Positions 1-9,651 of a stretch of DNA of 64,000 bases are shown one piece after another; within the stretch, counting starts at the first letter, position 1; each line of letters begins with the position of its first letter. Position numbers and translations under genes: made by a program. Origin of the DNA: Ostreococcus mediterraneus (Eukaryota > Chlorophyta > Mamiellophyceae > Mamiellales > Bathycoccaceae). The stretch is from positions 1 to 64,000 of the forward strand of contig WMKK01000014.1 of NCBI GenBank assembly GCA_012295225.1, in the 5' to 3' direction. Below the pieces are notes generated by a model. The model was not told the DNA's origin. It searched no databases and saw nothing but the letters and a program-made list of their open reading frames with translations.

Positions 1-658
1 CTACGAGCACCTTCGCCGCGAGCGGCGCATGCGCAGCGACGTTGCTAACAAAACACAAGTCTGCTTCTTCCACTAAATCGTGAAACGATTGGCCGCCTAG
101 TCTGAACGGTGCTTTGAAAAGCGTTTTCCCAACCTCATCCAGTTTGTCATAAACAATCTCGCCGCCACATACATGAGTGATGCTTTCTCTGATGTCTCGC
201 TGCGCACCCACCAAGTGCTCGGTGTCTATCCACGACGTCGGCGTGACATGCAAAGCGTAATCGAGTCTCCGGTCACACGTGTACTGAATTAGCGCAAGTG
301 CTAAGTGTTTGTAGAAGCCCTTGAACGGGCTAGCACTTGCGTCGATATTTGACGTGTTCGCAAATTCTCTGATCACCGCCAGACGCTTGGCGTGTTTCGC
401 AACAATTTTTCTCACTTCTTCATTCACGAATTCGATACTGCCAATCGGGTTGCCTGCGAATACAATGCCTTCCGTCGCGATTCGAAATCCTGATAGTCTT
501 TCTGCCAAGTTCTTCTCTTCACCATAAAGTTTGATCTGACGCTCCTTGTTTTGCGGGGGGTGAAAGATGTGTTCTTTCACTTGCAGGGCGGCATCTTGCT
601 CGAGTCTTCGCACGAGACACTTCGCGAACGCCAAAATCTGTAATCGCAGACGGTGGGT
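1..658 (-). mobile_element. Reverse-transcriptase-related retroelement remnant, partial at left edge
   Basis: An open stretch on the minus strand runs off the left end of the window and has no obvious methionine start. Its translation shows features of the region just after the polymerase core in LINE-like reverse transcriptases. These are an 'AGNPIGSIEFV' block (compare G.PIGS..FV), then a helical stretch with 'LALALIQYTCDRRLDYALH', then 'APFRLGGQSFHDL' (compare LPxRLGGLGLR). No polymerase catalytic block is seen inside the window, so only the tail of the element is present. It looks like an old, non-functional fragment. The family assignment (LINE-like rather than another retroelement class) is an inference from these motifs only. 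Confidence 0.45.
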
Positions 659-1172
659 TCAGACGCGAGCCACACGAACTGCGCAACGAACAAAACGAAT
701 GAAAGAAACAAATGAAATGAATGGTTCTGCCCGTATTAGGCGGAGGAGGCGTGGGCAGAGCGAGCAATCTCTCGCGAGAAAGCTCCCGTCGATGCCCACC
801 ATGAGAAAGAATACACTCGTCAACGTAGTGTAGGAGCTTTGAAATAATACTCCGGGAGCGCCATGCGCGCCACGTAAAACATAAATGCGTGCGAGGTAAT
901 CATTACAAGCACGCGAAAGTAAACGAAAAACGTACATAAAAGTGTCAGTTCATAATAAACGTATATGAACCGCCTTATGCCGTATAGTTATAACGAACCG
1001 ACATTGCGGTGGACTCGTTTCATGCAAGGAGCAAAACAGATCTAGTTCACAGTGTTTCTTGATGGTGTTCCGCCTTTTTCAGACGAAGCGTGTTCTTGAA
1101 TCTTCAACGGGTGGTGATCCGTTGAAGTGGTTGAGTCACACTCAATGCGTATGATAATTTAGCACCAACGCT
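659..1172. other. Intergenic, no gene seen
   Basis: About 0.5 kb lies between the retroelement remnant and the stop codon of the next gene. It is AT-richer than its surroundings and contains only short, compositional open frames. No RNA gene or repeat could be recognised. Confidence 0.5.
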
Positions 1173-2603
1173 TTAGTAGTATTGTGCGTCGCGTTTGATG
1201 GCGGCGTCGATTTCGGCGTTGGTGATAGTCAAGGCGGTGACGCTTTCTATGCTGGCGTTTGCCGTTTCGAAACCACCGGAATACCAATCCTCGTCCACTG
1301 GGCGGTAATTGACGATCGTCTTCTTCTTGACGACGAACTTTATTTGAGCGCCTAGCGAGTCCGGCTTGCCGTCGGCGCTCTTGAACAACGCCCACGCGCA
1401 GAAGAAGTCGTACTCGCGCTCGCCGCTGCCGTATCGCGCGGTCTTGATGCCCGCGCCTTGATCGCCTTCGGATAGGATGATGTGACAGCACTTCGATTTG
1501 GGCGCCATCTCGGCTGCCTTGCGTCCGCACACACCCTTGTTGGCGAATTTCATCGCCATCTCGATACATTCTTCAATCTCGTCCGCCGGCCAGTTGGCGA
1601 ACTCTTGAGCCTTGCGCACGGGCCCCTTGCCGCTCGCTTGCGCGGCGTCGAGGGTCATCGTCCAGATCGCGCTCATACCCGGAGCGTTGGGATCGGTGAG
1701 ATGTTCTCCGCACATCGCGGCGACGGCATCGTTAGAGTCTCTGGAACTTCCACCGCCAATTGTGTCGCCGCACATCGGCTCGCCGTCCTCGTCCATATAA
1801 ATCACGCCTCGTGGACGAATACGAATAGAAAAGCTGTGCGTGCCGGCGCCGACCTTCGCCATGAGTTGCGCCCATTTAGCCATCAAGCTGTGCACGTACG
1901 TGAGCTTGTCGTCGCCCATCAACGCGTTATCCACATCGTTCGCCATGAGCGGCAAGTACACATACCCGTCGTCAGACGCCCAGCGGTTGTCCTGCACGAT
2001 GGTGGCCCAAGGTTTGGAACCGTCGCTCGGGCCTTTCTTCAAAAAGTCCTTCATCCAAAGTTCGCCTTCCATCGTGCCTTTCACCGCGGCATCGATCGCC
2101 TTGTCGCGCGACAAGTTCGCGTCGCTGCCGTAGCATACATGCCCGTCCGTGCGAGCCTCGCCGTCGACTTCCAGGTACACGTCCACGGCGTGCACTCGCG
2201 GCAGAATCGCGTTCGCGCCACCGCTAGATTTCACGCAGCCCACGGGCATCGATATCGGCGCGCCTTGGCAATACCACAGTTGCAATTCGTTCTCGCTCAC
2301 GTCCACCGTGGCCCCGTTCAAGGGCTTGGCATCCTTGCTGACTGTGCATTCAGCCTTGTTGACGTACATGAAACAATTGTGCGTCCCGCCCGGCGACAGC
2401 CCGAACGCCTTGGCGAGCGTGTGCGATCCACCGCGCAAGTCCACGAGTTTACTGAACGGTTTTCCCGCGCCGTTAGTGTCGAACGTCGCCTTGCTCGTCA
2501 GGAACGACAGCGATTCTTCGCTCGACATCGCGTACGGGCCTTGCGCTGGCAACGCCGCGAGGTTGACGCCCGCGGCGTCGAGCACGCTCATGCACGGACC
2601 CAT
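1173..2603 (-). CDS. Unknown 476-residue protein with N-myristoylation/palmitoylation-type start
   Basis: The frame is long and single-exon. I do not recognise the family. The frame could open further upstream (2654), but the methionine at 2603 gives the N-terminus MGPCMS. That has glycine 2 and serine 6, as the N-myristoyltransferase consensus requires, plus cysteine 4, a typical neighbouring S-acylation site. The upstream residues are arginine-rich and look like translated leader. There are no clear membrane segments. The body is mixed alpha/beta, with many cysteines in the second half ('KSKCCHIILSEGDQGAG') and a glycine/serine-rich loop near residue 285. Membrane anchoring by lipid is an inference from the first six residues. 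The gene converges with nothing, and its 3' end faces a gene-poor stretch. Confidence 0.75.
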   Translation of the reverse strand: MGPCMSVLDAAGVNLAALPAQGPYAMSSEESLSFLTSKATFDTNGAGKPFSKLVDLRGGSHTLAKAFGLSPGGTHNCFMYVNKAECTVSKDAKPLNGATVDVSENELQLWYCQGAPISMPVGCVKSSGGANAILPRVHAVDVYLEVDGEARTDGHVCYGSDANLSRDKAIDAAVKGTMEGELWMKDFLKKGPSDGSKPWATIVQDNRWASDDGYVYLPLMANDVDNALMGDDKLTYVHSLMAKWAQLMAKVGAGTHSFSIRIRPRGVIYMDEDGEPMCGDTIGGGSSRDSNDAVAAMCGEHLTDPNAPGMSAIWTMTLDAAQASGKGPVRKAQEFANWPADEIEECIEMAMKFANKGVCGRKAAEMAPKSKCCHIILSEGDQGAGIKTARYGSGEREYDFFCAWALFKSADGKPDSLGAQIKFVVKKKTIVNYRPVDEDWYSGGFETANASIESVTALTITNAEIDAAIKRDAQYY

Positions 2604-2946
2604 GATGAGAGAGTGAAAGGTGTTTGTTCGTTCGTGTCGGTTCGCGCGGCGCACGTCGCTGCGTCGCGCGTGTCGTGGTGTGCCGCACGCGCGCGCGCGC
2701 GATTGGGAATTCTAGATACTGTTGAAAACTCCGCCGGGTACACTGATTGAAGCGCCGTACCTGATAGTTTTGGACAAATACCACAATCATTTTCATTTTC
2801 GTGTTCGCCTTGACAGCAAGTTTCATGACCTTTTTCGCCGAAGTACCACGTTTTCAAAAGTACATACATCGATTGATGCGCTACTGGTATGTTTTTACGC
2901 TGTCTACTATTAAAACATCCGCTTTCTGCGGCAGCGGAGCGCTTCA
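2604..2946. other. Intergenic between an unknown gene and the FAM114-like gene
   Basis: A stretch of 343 bases holds the upstream region of the minus-strand unknown gene and the 3' end of the next minus-strand gene. A (GC)n run lies near 2690-2702. No further gene was found. Confidence 0.5.
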
Positions 2947-4569
2947 CTACTTCGTCATTGACGCGTAAAGAATGATCCACGCCAGCTGGCGGCGAGCGTC
3001 CTGTAGCATCCGCATGCACGTCGTTTCATCGCGCGTGAGCTGCTCGATGGCTACGCGAATGACGTCATCGAATCCGTCTATGGCGTCTACACCTTGCACA
3101 ACGTTCGTGGATGTTTCTTTCGCGGCTTCGATCAACACTTTGATGTCGTCATCCATCCCTGTGAGTTTCGCTCGCACTTGCGAGGCAACACGCGCCGCAT
3201 CGTTGCCATCTCCAGATGTCAAGGTCTTCGCTATGCTTTCTATGCGCTCGAGTACTGCGGTAGTGAGTTCAGCCAAGCCTCTACACACAAAGTCATCCCT
3301 TAGCTCATCCAATCCATCTTCTAGGGTAGCAAGAATCGCCGCGTGCTTGGAGGAATCTGGGATTGACGTGCTCGTACCTCTCATCATGATGGCCAGTGTA
3401 TCCGACGTTTGCCGCGCGCTCGCGTCGAAGCGCTCAATCAAAGATGTGAGGACTTCTGCTGAAAGGTTTCCGCGATCTTCGCTGCAATCTTCAACATCGA
3501 GTTGCACGGCAACGAATGTTGCTGATGCGCCGCTCGCAGAAGGTGACACGGGATCGTACGCCGCGCCTGAAAGAATCGATTCGATGCGTTGAAGGTCCTC
3601 TCGCACTGATTTTTGCTCGTCTTCTGATGTCTCTGCGAATAAATCTTCTATCGCACGCTCAGACGCTGATTCTATGTACGCTCGATGTGCGTCGGCGCCA
3701 TAATCAACGAGCTTTTCAAGCAAAATTTCATCGGCGCCATCTCTTTCGTCGCCGGTGAGCGCATCCGTGGTAATCTTGACAACGTTTGTCAACGCGTTCA
3801 GCGCGTTACCAGAAAATACTTGAGCCTTACCCTTGACATTTGTAGCAAAAGCTCGAGGGTCGTTCGCCGCATTCTCAAGAACATGTTCTGCTTTCTCGAG
3901 TACCTTTTGTGCGCCCCGCGCGGCACCGCCAAATGCTGCCCAAGCGCTAGAGGCAAATGTTTCAGCCAATCGAACGGCATCCGCGGCGCTTGGCCCGTCG
4001 TCGTTGTCGTCGTCACTGGCGATTCTATCACCACGAAAGGGCGTGGTTGCATGCGAGTTACCCATGACGTCTTCACCAGTAACGTGTGCACCAAGCTCCT
4101 TCAAATCGCGTCTCAACGTTGAAACCACGTCGCTCTTTGAAGCTTTGTCAATCGTTTGCTTGGCGAGCGAAAACGACGCTGACGCCCAAGACCCGAAAGA
4201 TGCACCAAACGACACATCCGAACGAGATTCTGACGGCATCAACGATTCACGTGCTTGCTCGTGTTGGTCAGGCGACCCGCGCACTTCCTTCACGGCAAAT
4301 TTCTCCTCTTCTTTTCCCTTATTGTCGACCGTGACGCACTCGCCTCCCTCCTCGCGCACGTGCGCGTCGTCTCCATTATCAGTGACATCTACGCCGCCGC
4401 CGTGGTCGCCGTCACCGTCACATCCCGCGTCGTCGTCGTCGTCGAACAGGACGCCACCACCTTCTTCGTCCTCCTCCTCAACGTCGTGTTGGTCGACGAC
4501 GTCGTTCACATCGTCGTCGTCGGATGAATCCAACCACGCATCGATGTCATCGTCATCCACGTCAGACAT
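2947..4569 (-). CDS. Acidic protein, tentative FAM114/DUF719 family
   Basis: The protein has 540 residues. The start at 4569 (MSDVDDDDID) was chosen because the residues further upstream are basic leader-like sequence. Residues 1-75 are extremely acidic (runs of D and E). A helical region around 125-150 carries a 'FGSWASASFSLAKQTID' block like the G-W-G-S-W-A block of FAM114 (NOXP20) proteins. It is followed by 'WAAFGGAARGAQKVLEKAE' and 'ALTNVVKITTDALTG', again like the repeated amphipathic blocks of that family. The C-terminal half is all-helical, ending 'LAWIILYASMTK'. FAM114 proteins are poorly characterised Golgi-linked proteins in animals, so any role here is unknown. The family call rests on pattern only. 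The promoter region is shared with the divergent gene at 4672. Confidence 0.55.
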   Translation of the reverse strand: MSDVDDDDIDAWLDSSDDDDVNDVVDQHDVEEEDEEGGGVLFDDDDDAGCDGDGDHGGGVDVTDNGDDAHVREEGGECVTVDNKGKEEEKFAVKEVRGSPDQHEQARESLMPSESRSDVSFGASFGSWASASFSLAKQTIDKASKSDVVSTLRRDLKELGAHVTGEDVMGNSHATTPFRGDRIASDDDNDDGPSAADAVRLAETFASSAWAAFGGAARGAQKVLEKAEHVLENAANDPRAFATNVKGKAQVFSGNALNALTNVVKITTDALTGDERDGADEILLEKLVDYGADAHRAYIESASERAIEDLFAETSEDEQKSVREDLQRIESILSGAAYDPVSPSASGASATFVAVQLDVEDCSEDRGNLSAEVLTSLIERFDASARQTSDTLAIMMRGTSTSIPDSSKHAAILATLEDGLDELRDDFVCRGLAELTTAVLERIESIAKTLTSGDGNDAARVASQVRAKLTGMDDDIKVLIEAAKETSTNVVQGVDAIDGFDDVIRVAIEQLTRDETTCMRMLQDARRQLAWIILYASMTK

Positions 4570-4671
4570 CACGCGCGTGCGAATGAAGCGCTTAGTCCCC
4601 GTCGCGCGCGCGCGCGTATGCGGCACGTCTACAAGCCAAGCACCGTCAATCCTCATTTTTGCGCACGCGTG

Positions 4672-5738
4672 ATGAACGGCAGCGATAGAACTCCGTTATC
4701 ATCTAAGGCGATCGTGGAAACGAAACAACAGGTATGGGAAGAGGGCGTCGTCGATCAGTGTACGCGCGAGTGATCTAGACGACGACAGTAGTCGCGCGCG
4801 AGATACCAGACACTCATTACTCTTAATCTTTGTCGTTGTCACAGGGAGAGAGCACTTCGCGCGCAAGTAGCGGTGGGTTAGTGCGAGCGTTAAAGCAATG
4901 GCGGCCTTTGAAGACGCCGCGTACGACGTCGACGTTGGTGCTGTACGTTTTAGGTTTATACGTCGCTTTCTACGCTCGCGCACCCGTGCAAATTACAGAT
5001 GCCATGGCGACGGCGTATGAAACGAGACTGCGCGAAGTAGACACTGAGTTTGGCGAATCGCTGACCTCGGCTTTGAGGGATCATCGTCAGGCTGAGATGC
5101 GTGTGCGTGAGTTGACGCCATTTATGTGGCGTATACGTGCGAGCGGTGGGACACGTATGAGGATTGATGAAGCAAAGCGCGAGGCGAGGAAAACGTTCAA
5201 CAAACTGCGCGCCGAGGAAAGGAAACGCGACGAGGCCATGCGCCTGGCTCGCTCCGAGCTTGGTTTGTGGTCGGATCTTGGAGTTGGCGACGCTAAAGCA
5301 CTATTCAAAAAGTCTTACGAGCGCGGGAAAGTGTTTGCGACGCGTTCAACCTTTTGGGATGGTCTGTCTCTCATGCTTCGCGGCAAATCGGATGAAAGCA
5401 CGGTGAGCTTTTTCCTGCGATGGGGGATGATCGTGCTGTCCAATTTTACTGTCGGTATGATAAGCGCGATTGTGGGGTTCGCGTTTGCGCTCCCAAGTTT
5501 GATTGGTTCGTTCAGCGTTTCGCTTTGGTCGGCGACGCTATTTTATATTATAGCTTTAGTGTCGGCAATGGCTGTCGTCGCGAGTATCCTGTTTGCGATG
5601 TATGGCACGGCTGCTGGTTCCGCGTACGTTCTCGTGAAGCATGCAGGTCCGGCGCTCGCACGTCTCGATGATGCCGACGCGCGGCGTCGGCAGAGAATTG
5701 ACCAGCGCGCATACAATCGTCGCCCGCACTACGAATGA
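4672..5738 (+). CDS. Four-pass membrane protein of unknown function, two exons
   Basis: Exon 1 is 4672-4731 (20 codons, MNGSDRTPLSSK...) and exon 2 is 4845-5738, giving 317 residues. The 113-base intron starts GTATGG and ends CACAG, and the frame is kept at phase 0. Without the first exon the long frame has no ATG, which is why I favour the spliced model. One hydrophobic segment lies near residues 53-68, then a charged helical region rich in R, E and K (about 85-165), then three closely spaced membrane segments (about 210-285), and a basic tail ending RRPHYE. I do not recognise a family. The small HSP gene follows 90 bp downstream on the same strand. Confidence 0.75.
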
Positions 5739-5828
5739 ACACGCAAGTGTGTAATCCCATGTATGCGCGCATTCTTCATTCCACATTGCACGACGCACTC
5801 ATCCCTATTCACGACGCAAACAAAGCCA

Positions 5829-6539
5829 ATGAAAACCTGCCGAGCAAGTCATTTGATCACCACTCTACTCATCGTTGCCTGCTGCGCACCGACTGATGCG
5901 TTCCAACTTTTTCAGCGCTCTCGCCAGTCTCCTCTGAATTCTGGCTCCGAGACATCGTCCGGCGAGTGCGCCTCATCAAGCCAAGATACTTCCGGATTAG
6001 ACGTCGACGCGGCCCTTGCGAATGTAAAAGGCCTGATGCACAGCGCGATCGACAACTTACGAACGTTTGAGCAGTCATTCTTTTCGATGGTTCCAGCCAT
6101 AGAAGAGAAACGCGAGACGAACGACGTCGACATTGACAGCGCGCCATTGTCACAGCTGTTCTCGAGAATTTGGGCTCGCTCAGCTATGGATGTTGTCGAA
6201 ACCGACCGCGATATAACATTCACTGCGGACGTTCCGGGCATTGACGCCTCATCGTTGCATGTCGATGTTGTTTCGCCATCGAACATCCTAACGATTCGCG
6301 GCGAGCGAGAAAAGGTACGAGGCGAAAGCAGCGATGAAAAAGTTTTGACGCGCACAATCCAACGTCATTCGGGACGTTTTGTCAACAAGTACATTTTGCC
6401 GCGCGAGGCTAATATCGACAGTGTCACGGCTACCATAAAAAACGGCGTGCTCGTCGTTCGAGTGGCGAAGAGTGAGAAGGAAAAGACGCACGTTAGACGC
6501 GTTCAAATCAGTACCGAGGGCGACATCAAAAGGAACTAA
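5829..6539 (+). CDS. Small heat-shock protein (HSP20/alpha-crystallin) with signal peptide
   Basis: The protein has 236 residues from the ATG at 5829; an in-frame ATG at 5763 would add 22 residues. The chosen start gives a classic signal peptide: basic MKTCR, then the hydrophobic core ITTLLIVACC, with likely cleavage near APTDA-FQ. The alpha-crystallin domain covers about residues 120-220. It opens with 'DVVETDRDITFTADVPG', has the 'LTIRGER' strand and ends 'NGVLVVRVAKSE', all typical of HSP20 chaperones that hold unfolding proteins. The C-terminal extension carries V-Q-I, a weak form of the I-x-I/V anchor. There is no KDEL-like retention signal. Location in the secretory pathway, or in the plastid via it, is inferred from the N-terminus. 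The region between signal and domain is low-complexity. Confidence 0.85.
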   Translation: MKTCRASHLITTLLIVACCAPTDAFQLFQRSRQSPLNSGSETSSGECASSSQDTSGLDVDAALANVKGLMHSAIDNLRTFEQSFFSMVPAIEEKRETNDVDIDSAPLSQLFSRIWARSAMDVVETDRDITFTADVPGIDASSLHVDVVSPSNILTIRGEREKVRGESSDEKVLTRTIQRHSGRFVNKYILPREANIDSVTATIKNGVLVVRVAKSEKEKTHVRRVQISTEGDIKRN

Positions 6540-6632
6540 TCTGTTCAACGCACGCTCGGCGCTGTACAAGAAAAAGCGTCGAAATGAATGATACGATGAC
6601 TCGTTACTTAGAGTAGAATTACAAATTTCAAA

Positions 6633-9215
6633 CTAAGAAGACGCTTTGTCGTCTTCCACCTTGATCCCGTCCTCATCAGAAGTACTCGCCGCCGCGTCTC
6701 GATCCTCAAAACTCGTTGGAACTTTTTGTTGCTGCGGCTGCGGCTGTCGCGGCTGATGCTGTTGATCCATTATATCTTTATCTTTGACCAATTCTCTGAA
6801 CTCGCGCTCGGCTTCGGCGCGTTCCGCAGCTAGTTGCTGCGCTGCGCTATGCTTCTCGCGGAGAGCGTCGATGTTCTCAAGCTCCTTATATTCTGTCGCG
6901 ACGAACACCGAACGAAGGGTGTTGATGGCATCCACCCATTCCCGCGCGCTTCGACCGTTTCCTTCCAAGGGAATTTCAAGATCTAATCCTCTTAAACCTG
7001 TGCTCGTCAAGTCTGATGGACGCTTGAATTTTGGCGCGGGCGGCGCGATATTGTCACCGTCGCCATCAATCACGGCGGCGTGTTCAAACGTGTTTGTTAA
7101 AGATTTTGTAAGCGACTTGGCTTCTTGAACGTCATCGAACTGTTTTTTTATTTGCTCCTCGGTCATAAAGACCATGGTGAGACATCTGCTCTCGGGCAAA
7201 GCTTTGATTTTCGCCGCGCGCGCTTGTTTCTTGTGCGTCGGCTCGCGCAAATCCTTCTCTTTGGATACTCCAAGCGTAAAGTATTTCGTGCCGTGCACCG
7301 CGGAGGAAATGTTTGCAATGCTCACGTGGTGAATCGCCTTCGATTTTGTGCCATGGTTCTTGTGGAGCGTAAACATTTGCTTATATCCATGATAACGCAT
7401 GTAATAACTCTCGCCAGGAATCTTAAATTTTGCCGATCGTTTCTTGCTGTGAACCAGAAATGGCACCCCTTCGAGCAGCGCGCGCTTTAGCTCTTGCGCG
7501 CGCCGCTCACGTTCGAGTACGACGGCTTCTTTAGCGATTCGCAAATCATTCCGCAAGGTGGCGATCGTTCCGTCTGCACGCAGCTTTTCATCGTGCAACA
7601 ACGCGCGAAGTTTCGCGAGTTGGTAAAAATGCTCCGCGGCAGAATCAACCTCCATCGCTCCGCCATTCGCGTGCGTGGCGGCTTGACTGTGCGCCGCTTT
7701 ATCTCCGACGCGATCGTTCTCTTCGCCGTAGTCGATGAAATACGTGTTGTCCTCCTCATCCTCGTCGTTATCTTCGTCATCATTCTCATCCTCGTCGTCG
7801 CTATTCAAATATTCAGGCTCGTGCTCGAGTGGCTGTGAGGTGTTTCCCTCCGCCACAACCGGTGCCGCTGCGTTCCATCTCGTCAGAGGCGGCAAGATTT
7901 CCCACTCGATTTGACACACCATCGTGACCTTCTTACTTCCGCCGTATTTACCAGAGACGTTGTGTGAACCGAGAGCGAGCGCGACGTGATGCGTAGAATT
8001 TTGTTTCGCGTCGCGTTTGGTCGCCGCAAACGTAGACTCGCCGATGACAAACAAATCCGATCCTCCCAATGAGCGATCCAACGCGCGCACGCGAACTTGG
8101 CCTATTTCTTTAACCACATCTCCTGCCTCTAGTGCTTTCTCCATCCATTCGTCCTCCGAAGGTAACGCAAAGTGTAAAGCGACGCCGTAATCCATGAGCT
8201 TGGCGTGCGGCCTCGTCGGCGTCTTTTTTCGCTTGCCATTGAACGACACCTCGAAAAAGGGATAACCCGAGCCCATGTAAGGCATACCTTTCACGCTATT
8301 TATCCGTACGACTATGGTACCACCTGGTCCTAAGAAATCTAACGAATTCGTCATTTTGCTAAAGAATTTACCTTCGACGTCTACGTACATGCGTCGAGGT
8401 TCGAGAAACTTTTTACAGATGATCTTCTCGAGCTGACCCATGATCCAATCATGCAAGCCCGGGACGTCGCTCATCGGTAACCCAACAGGGCGCACAGACA
8501 CGTCAATTTTAGGTGCGGTCCTAAACGAAACATCCATTCCAGAAACCGCCGGCACGCGTTGCGTGAGGCGCATTCCAACCAACAACTTCCCTCGAACGCC
8601 AAAATCCGTCAAATGCACTGGCACTCGCAACGACGGCAAGGCGGCGGCGAGCTTGAACTGCATCATCAATCGCCCGTGCGCAGAATTCGACGACCAATCC
8701 AAATCAAATTCAAACTGTAAATAATCAAGCGTCGGGTTGTAGCGCGTCGTGTATAACTTGATGGTCGGCGGCGTCGCGCCGAGCGTCAACGACGTCAGCG
8801 TGACATCCTTGATGAATGACGGTTTTGAAGAATCCAGTCCTTTGAGAATTCCATTCAACACGTCACTCGCCTGCTCGTCCGCGAATGACCCCAACGTCGC
8901 CGTCCACGCGTGTCGCATCAAGTGATTAATCCACTCCATCGCCCCCGTCTCCACCGAGGTGAATTGCGAATCGAGCGCGTGTTTCATCTCCAACTGCGCC
9001 CTCACCTTGCGCACGTGTCGCCTCCACAGTCTCGCCCGCCAATTACTCACCACCATCACCGTCAACACCGTCATGAACACCCACTCCCACGTGAGCGCGT
9101 CGACGACGCCCGCGCCCACCTCGAGCGCTCGTCGCACCGTGCGCGCCAACGCCGACGTCCGCGCGGCGTCAACCACGACGAGCGCACCGCGGCGGAACGA
9201 CGCAGCGTTCACCAT
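6633..9215 (-). CDS. SMP/C2 membrane-contact-site lipid transfer protein (extended synaptotagmin/NTMC2-like)
   Basis: The protein has 860 residues. The first in-frame ATG is at 9215, and the frame upstream of it opens only with GTG. A single N-terminal membrane anchor lies at about 43-59 (WVFMTVLTVMVVSNW). An SMP lipid-binding domain follows (about 90-275, beginning 'METGAMEWINHLMRHAW'-like text and ending before 'LEPRRMYVDV'). A C2 domain follows at about 300-440 ('TIVVRINSVKGMPYM'). Then come a strongly acidic linker (about 465-500), a coiled coil (about 530-590) and a PH-like region (about 585-765, closing with 'EWVDAINTLRSVF'). The tail is Q/P-rich. SMP proteins of this layout tether the ER to other membranes and move lipids between them. 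The PH-like end is unusual for plant synaptotagmins and recalls the PH-SMP protein Nvj2/TEX2, though in the opposite order. Confidence 0.8.
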   Translation of the reverse strand: MVNAASFRRGALVVVDAARTSALARTVRRALEVGAGVVDALTWEWVFMTVLTVMVVSNWRARLWRRHVRKVRAQLEMKHALDSQFTSVETGAMEWINHLMRHAWTATLGSFADEQASDVLNGILKGLDSSKPSFIKDVTLTSLTLGATPPTIKLYTTRYNPTLDYLQFEFDLDWSSNSAHGRLMMQFKLAAALPSLRVPVHLTDFGVRGKLLVGMRLTQRVPAVSGMDVSFRTAPKIDVSVRPVGLPMSDVPGLHDWIMGQLEKIICKKFLEPRRMYVDVEGKFFSKMTNSLDFLGPGGTIVVRINSVKGMPYMGSGYPFFEVSFNGKRKKTPTRPHAKLMDYGVALHFALPSEDEWMEKALEAGDVVKEIGQVRVRALDRSLGGSDLFVIGESTFAATKRDAKQNSTHHVALALGSHNVSGKYGGSKKVTMVCQIEWEILPPLTRWNAAAPVVAEGNTSQPLEHEPEYLNSDDEDENDDEDNDEDEEDNTYFIDYGEENDRVGDKAAHSQAATHANGGAMEVDSAAEHFYQLAKLRALLHDEKLRADGTIATLRNDLRIAKEAVVLERERRAQELKRALLEGVPFLVHSKKRSAKFKIPGESYYMRYHGYKQMFTLHKNHGTKSKAIHHVSIANISSAVHGTKYFTLGVSKEKDLREPTHKKQARAAKIKALPESRCLTMVFMTEEQIKKQFDDVQEAKSLTKSLTNTFEHAAVIDGDGDNIAPPAPKFKRPSDLTSTGLRGLDLEIPLEGNGRSAREWVDAINTLRSVFVATEYKELENIDALREKHSAAQQLAAERAEAEREFRELVKDKDIMDQQHQPRQPQPQQQKVPTSFEDRDAAASTSDEDGIKVEDDKASS

Positions 9216-9651
9216 GCGTCCGTCGTAATAGTCGTCGTCGTATCCTTCGTCCGTGGCACGCACGAAAGCGCGCTTCTGCCGCCCGTCGTCGTCGTCGCTC
9301 GCGCGCCAAAGCTCGATTCGTCACCTCGAGTCAAATCGCGCACGCGACGCCCGACGACGACCGTGGTCGTGCGTGTGCATGTCATGCGTACTGTTTGCAC
9401 ATAGACAGAACAGACAGAACAAACAGATGAAACACCCGACAGTGGCGGAACCACGCCAAGCGCGCGATCGAACGATCGAACGATCGAACGACCGAACGAC
9501 CGAACGACCGAACGACCGAACGACCGAACGATCGAACGACCGAACGACCGAACGACCGAACGATCGAACGACCGAACGACCGAACGACCGAACGACGACG
9601 TTCGACGGGCGCGACCGCACACCACGCCCCACGACGACGCACGTCCGCACG
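9216..9651. promoter_or_regulatory. Divergent intergenic region between SMP protein and H protein
   Basis: This stretch of 436 bases separates two divergent start codons and must hold both promoters. It contains the 8-bp tandem repeat described separately. No ORF here looks coding, because the long open frames come from the repeat. Confidence 0.5.
9465..9596. repeat. 8-bp tandem repeat, unit CGAACGAC/CGAACGAT
   Basis: About 16 head-to-tail copies of an 8-base unit run through this stretch. The last base alternates between C and T in a loosely ordered way. The unit is not a multiple of three, so all frames stay open and yield artificial RSFGRSVV-type ORFs. It lies 55 bases upstream of the ATG of the H protein gene. 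Confidence 0.9.

Noticed and set aside
1482-2750. 422-residue plus-strand frame opposite the unknown protein
   Set aside because: It is the antisense shadow of the minus-strand gene; high GC at third positions opens the complementary frame.
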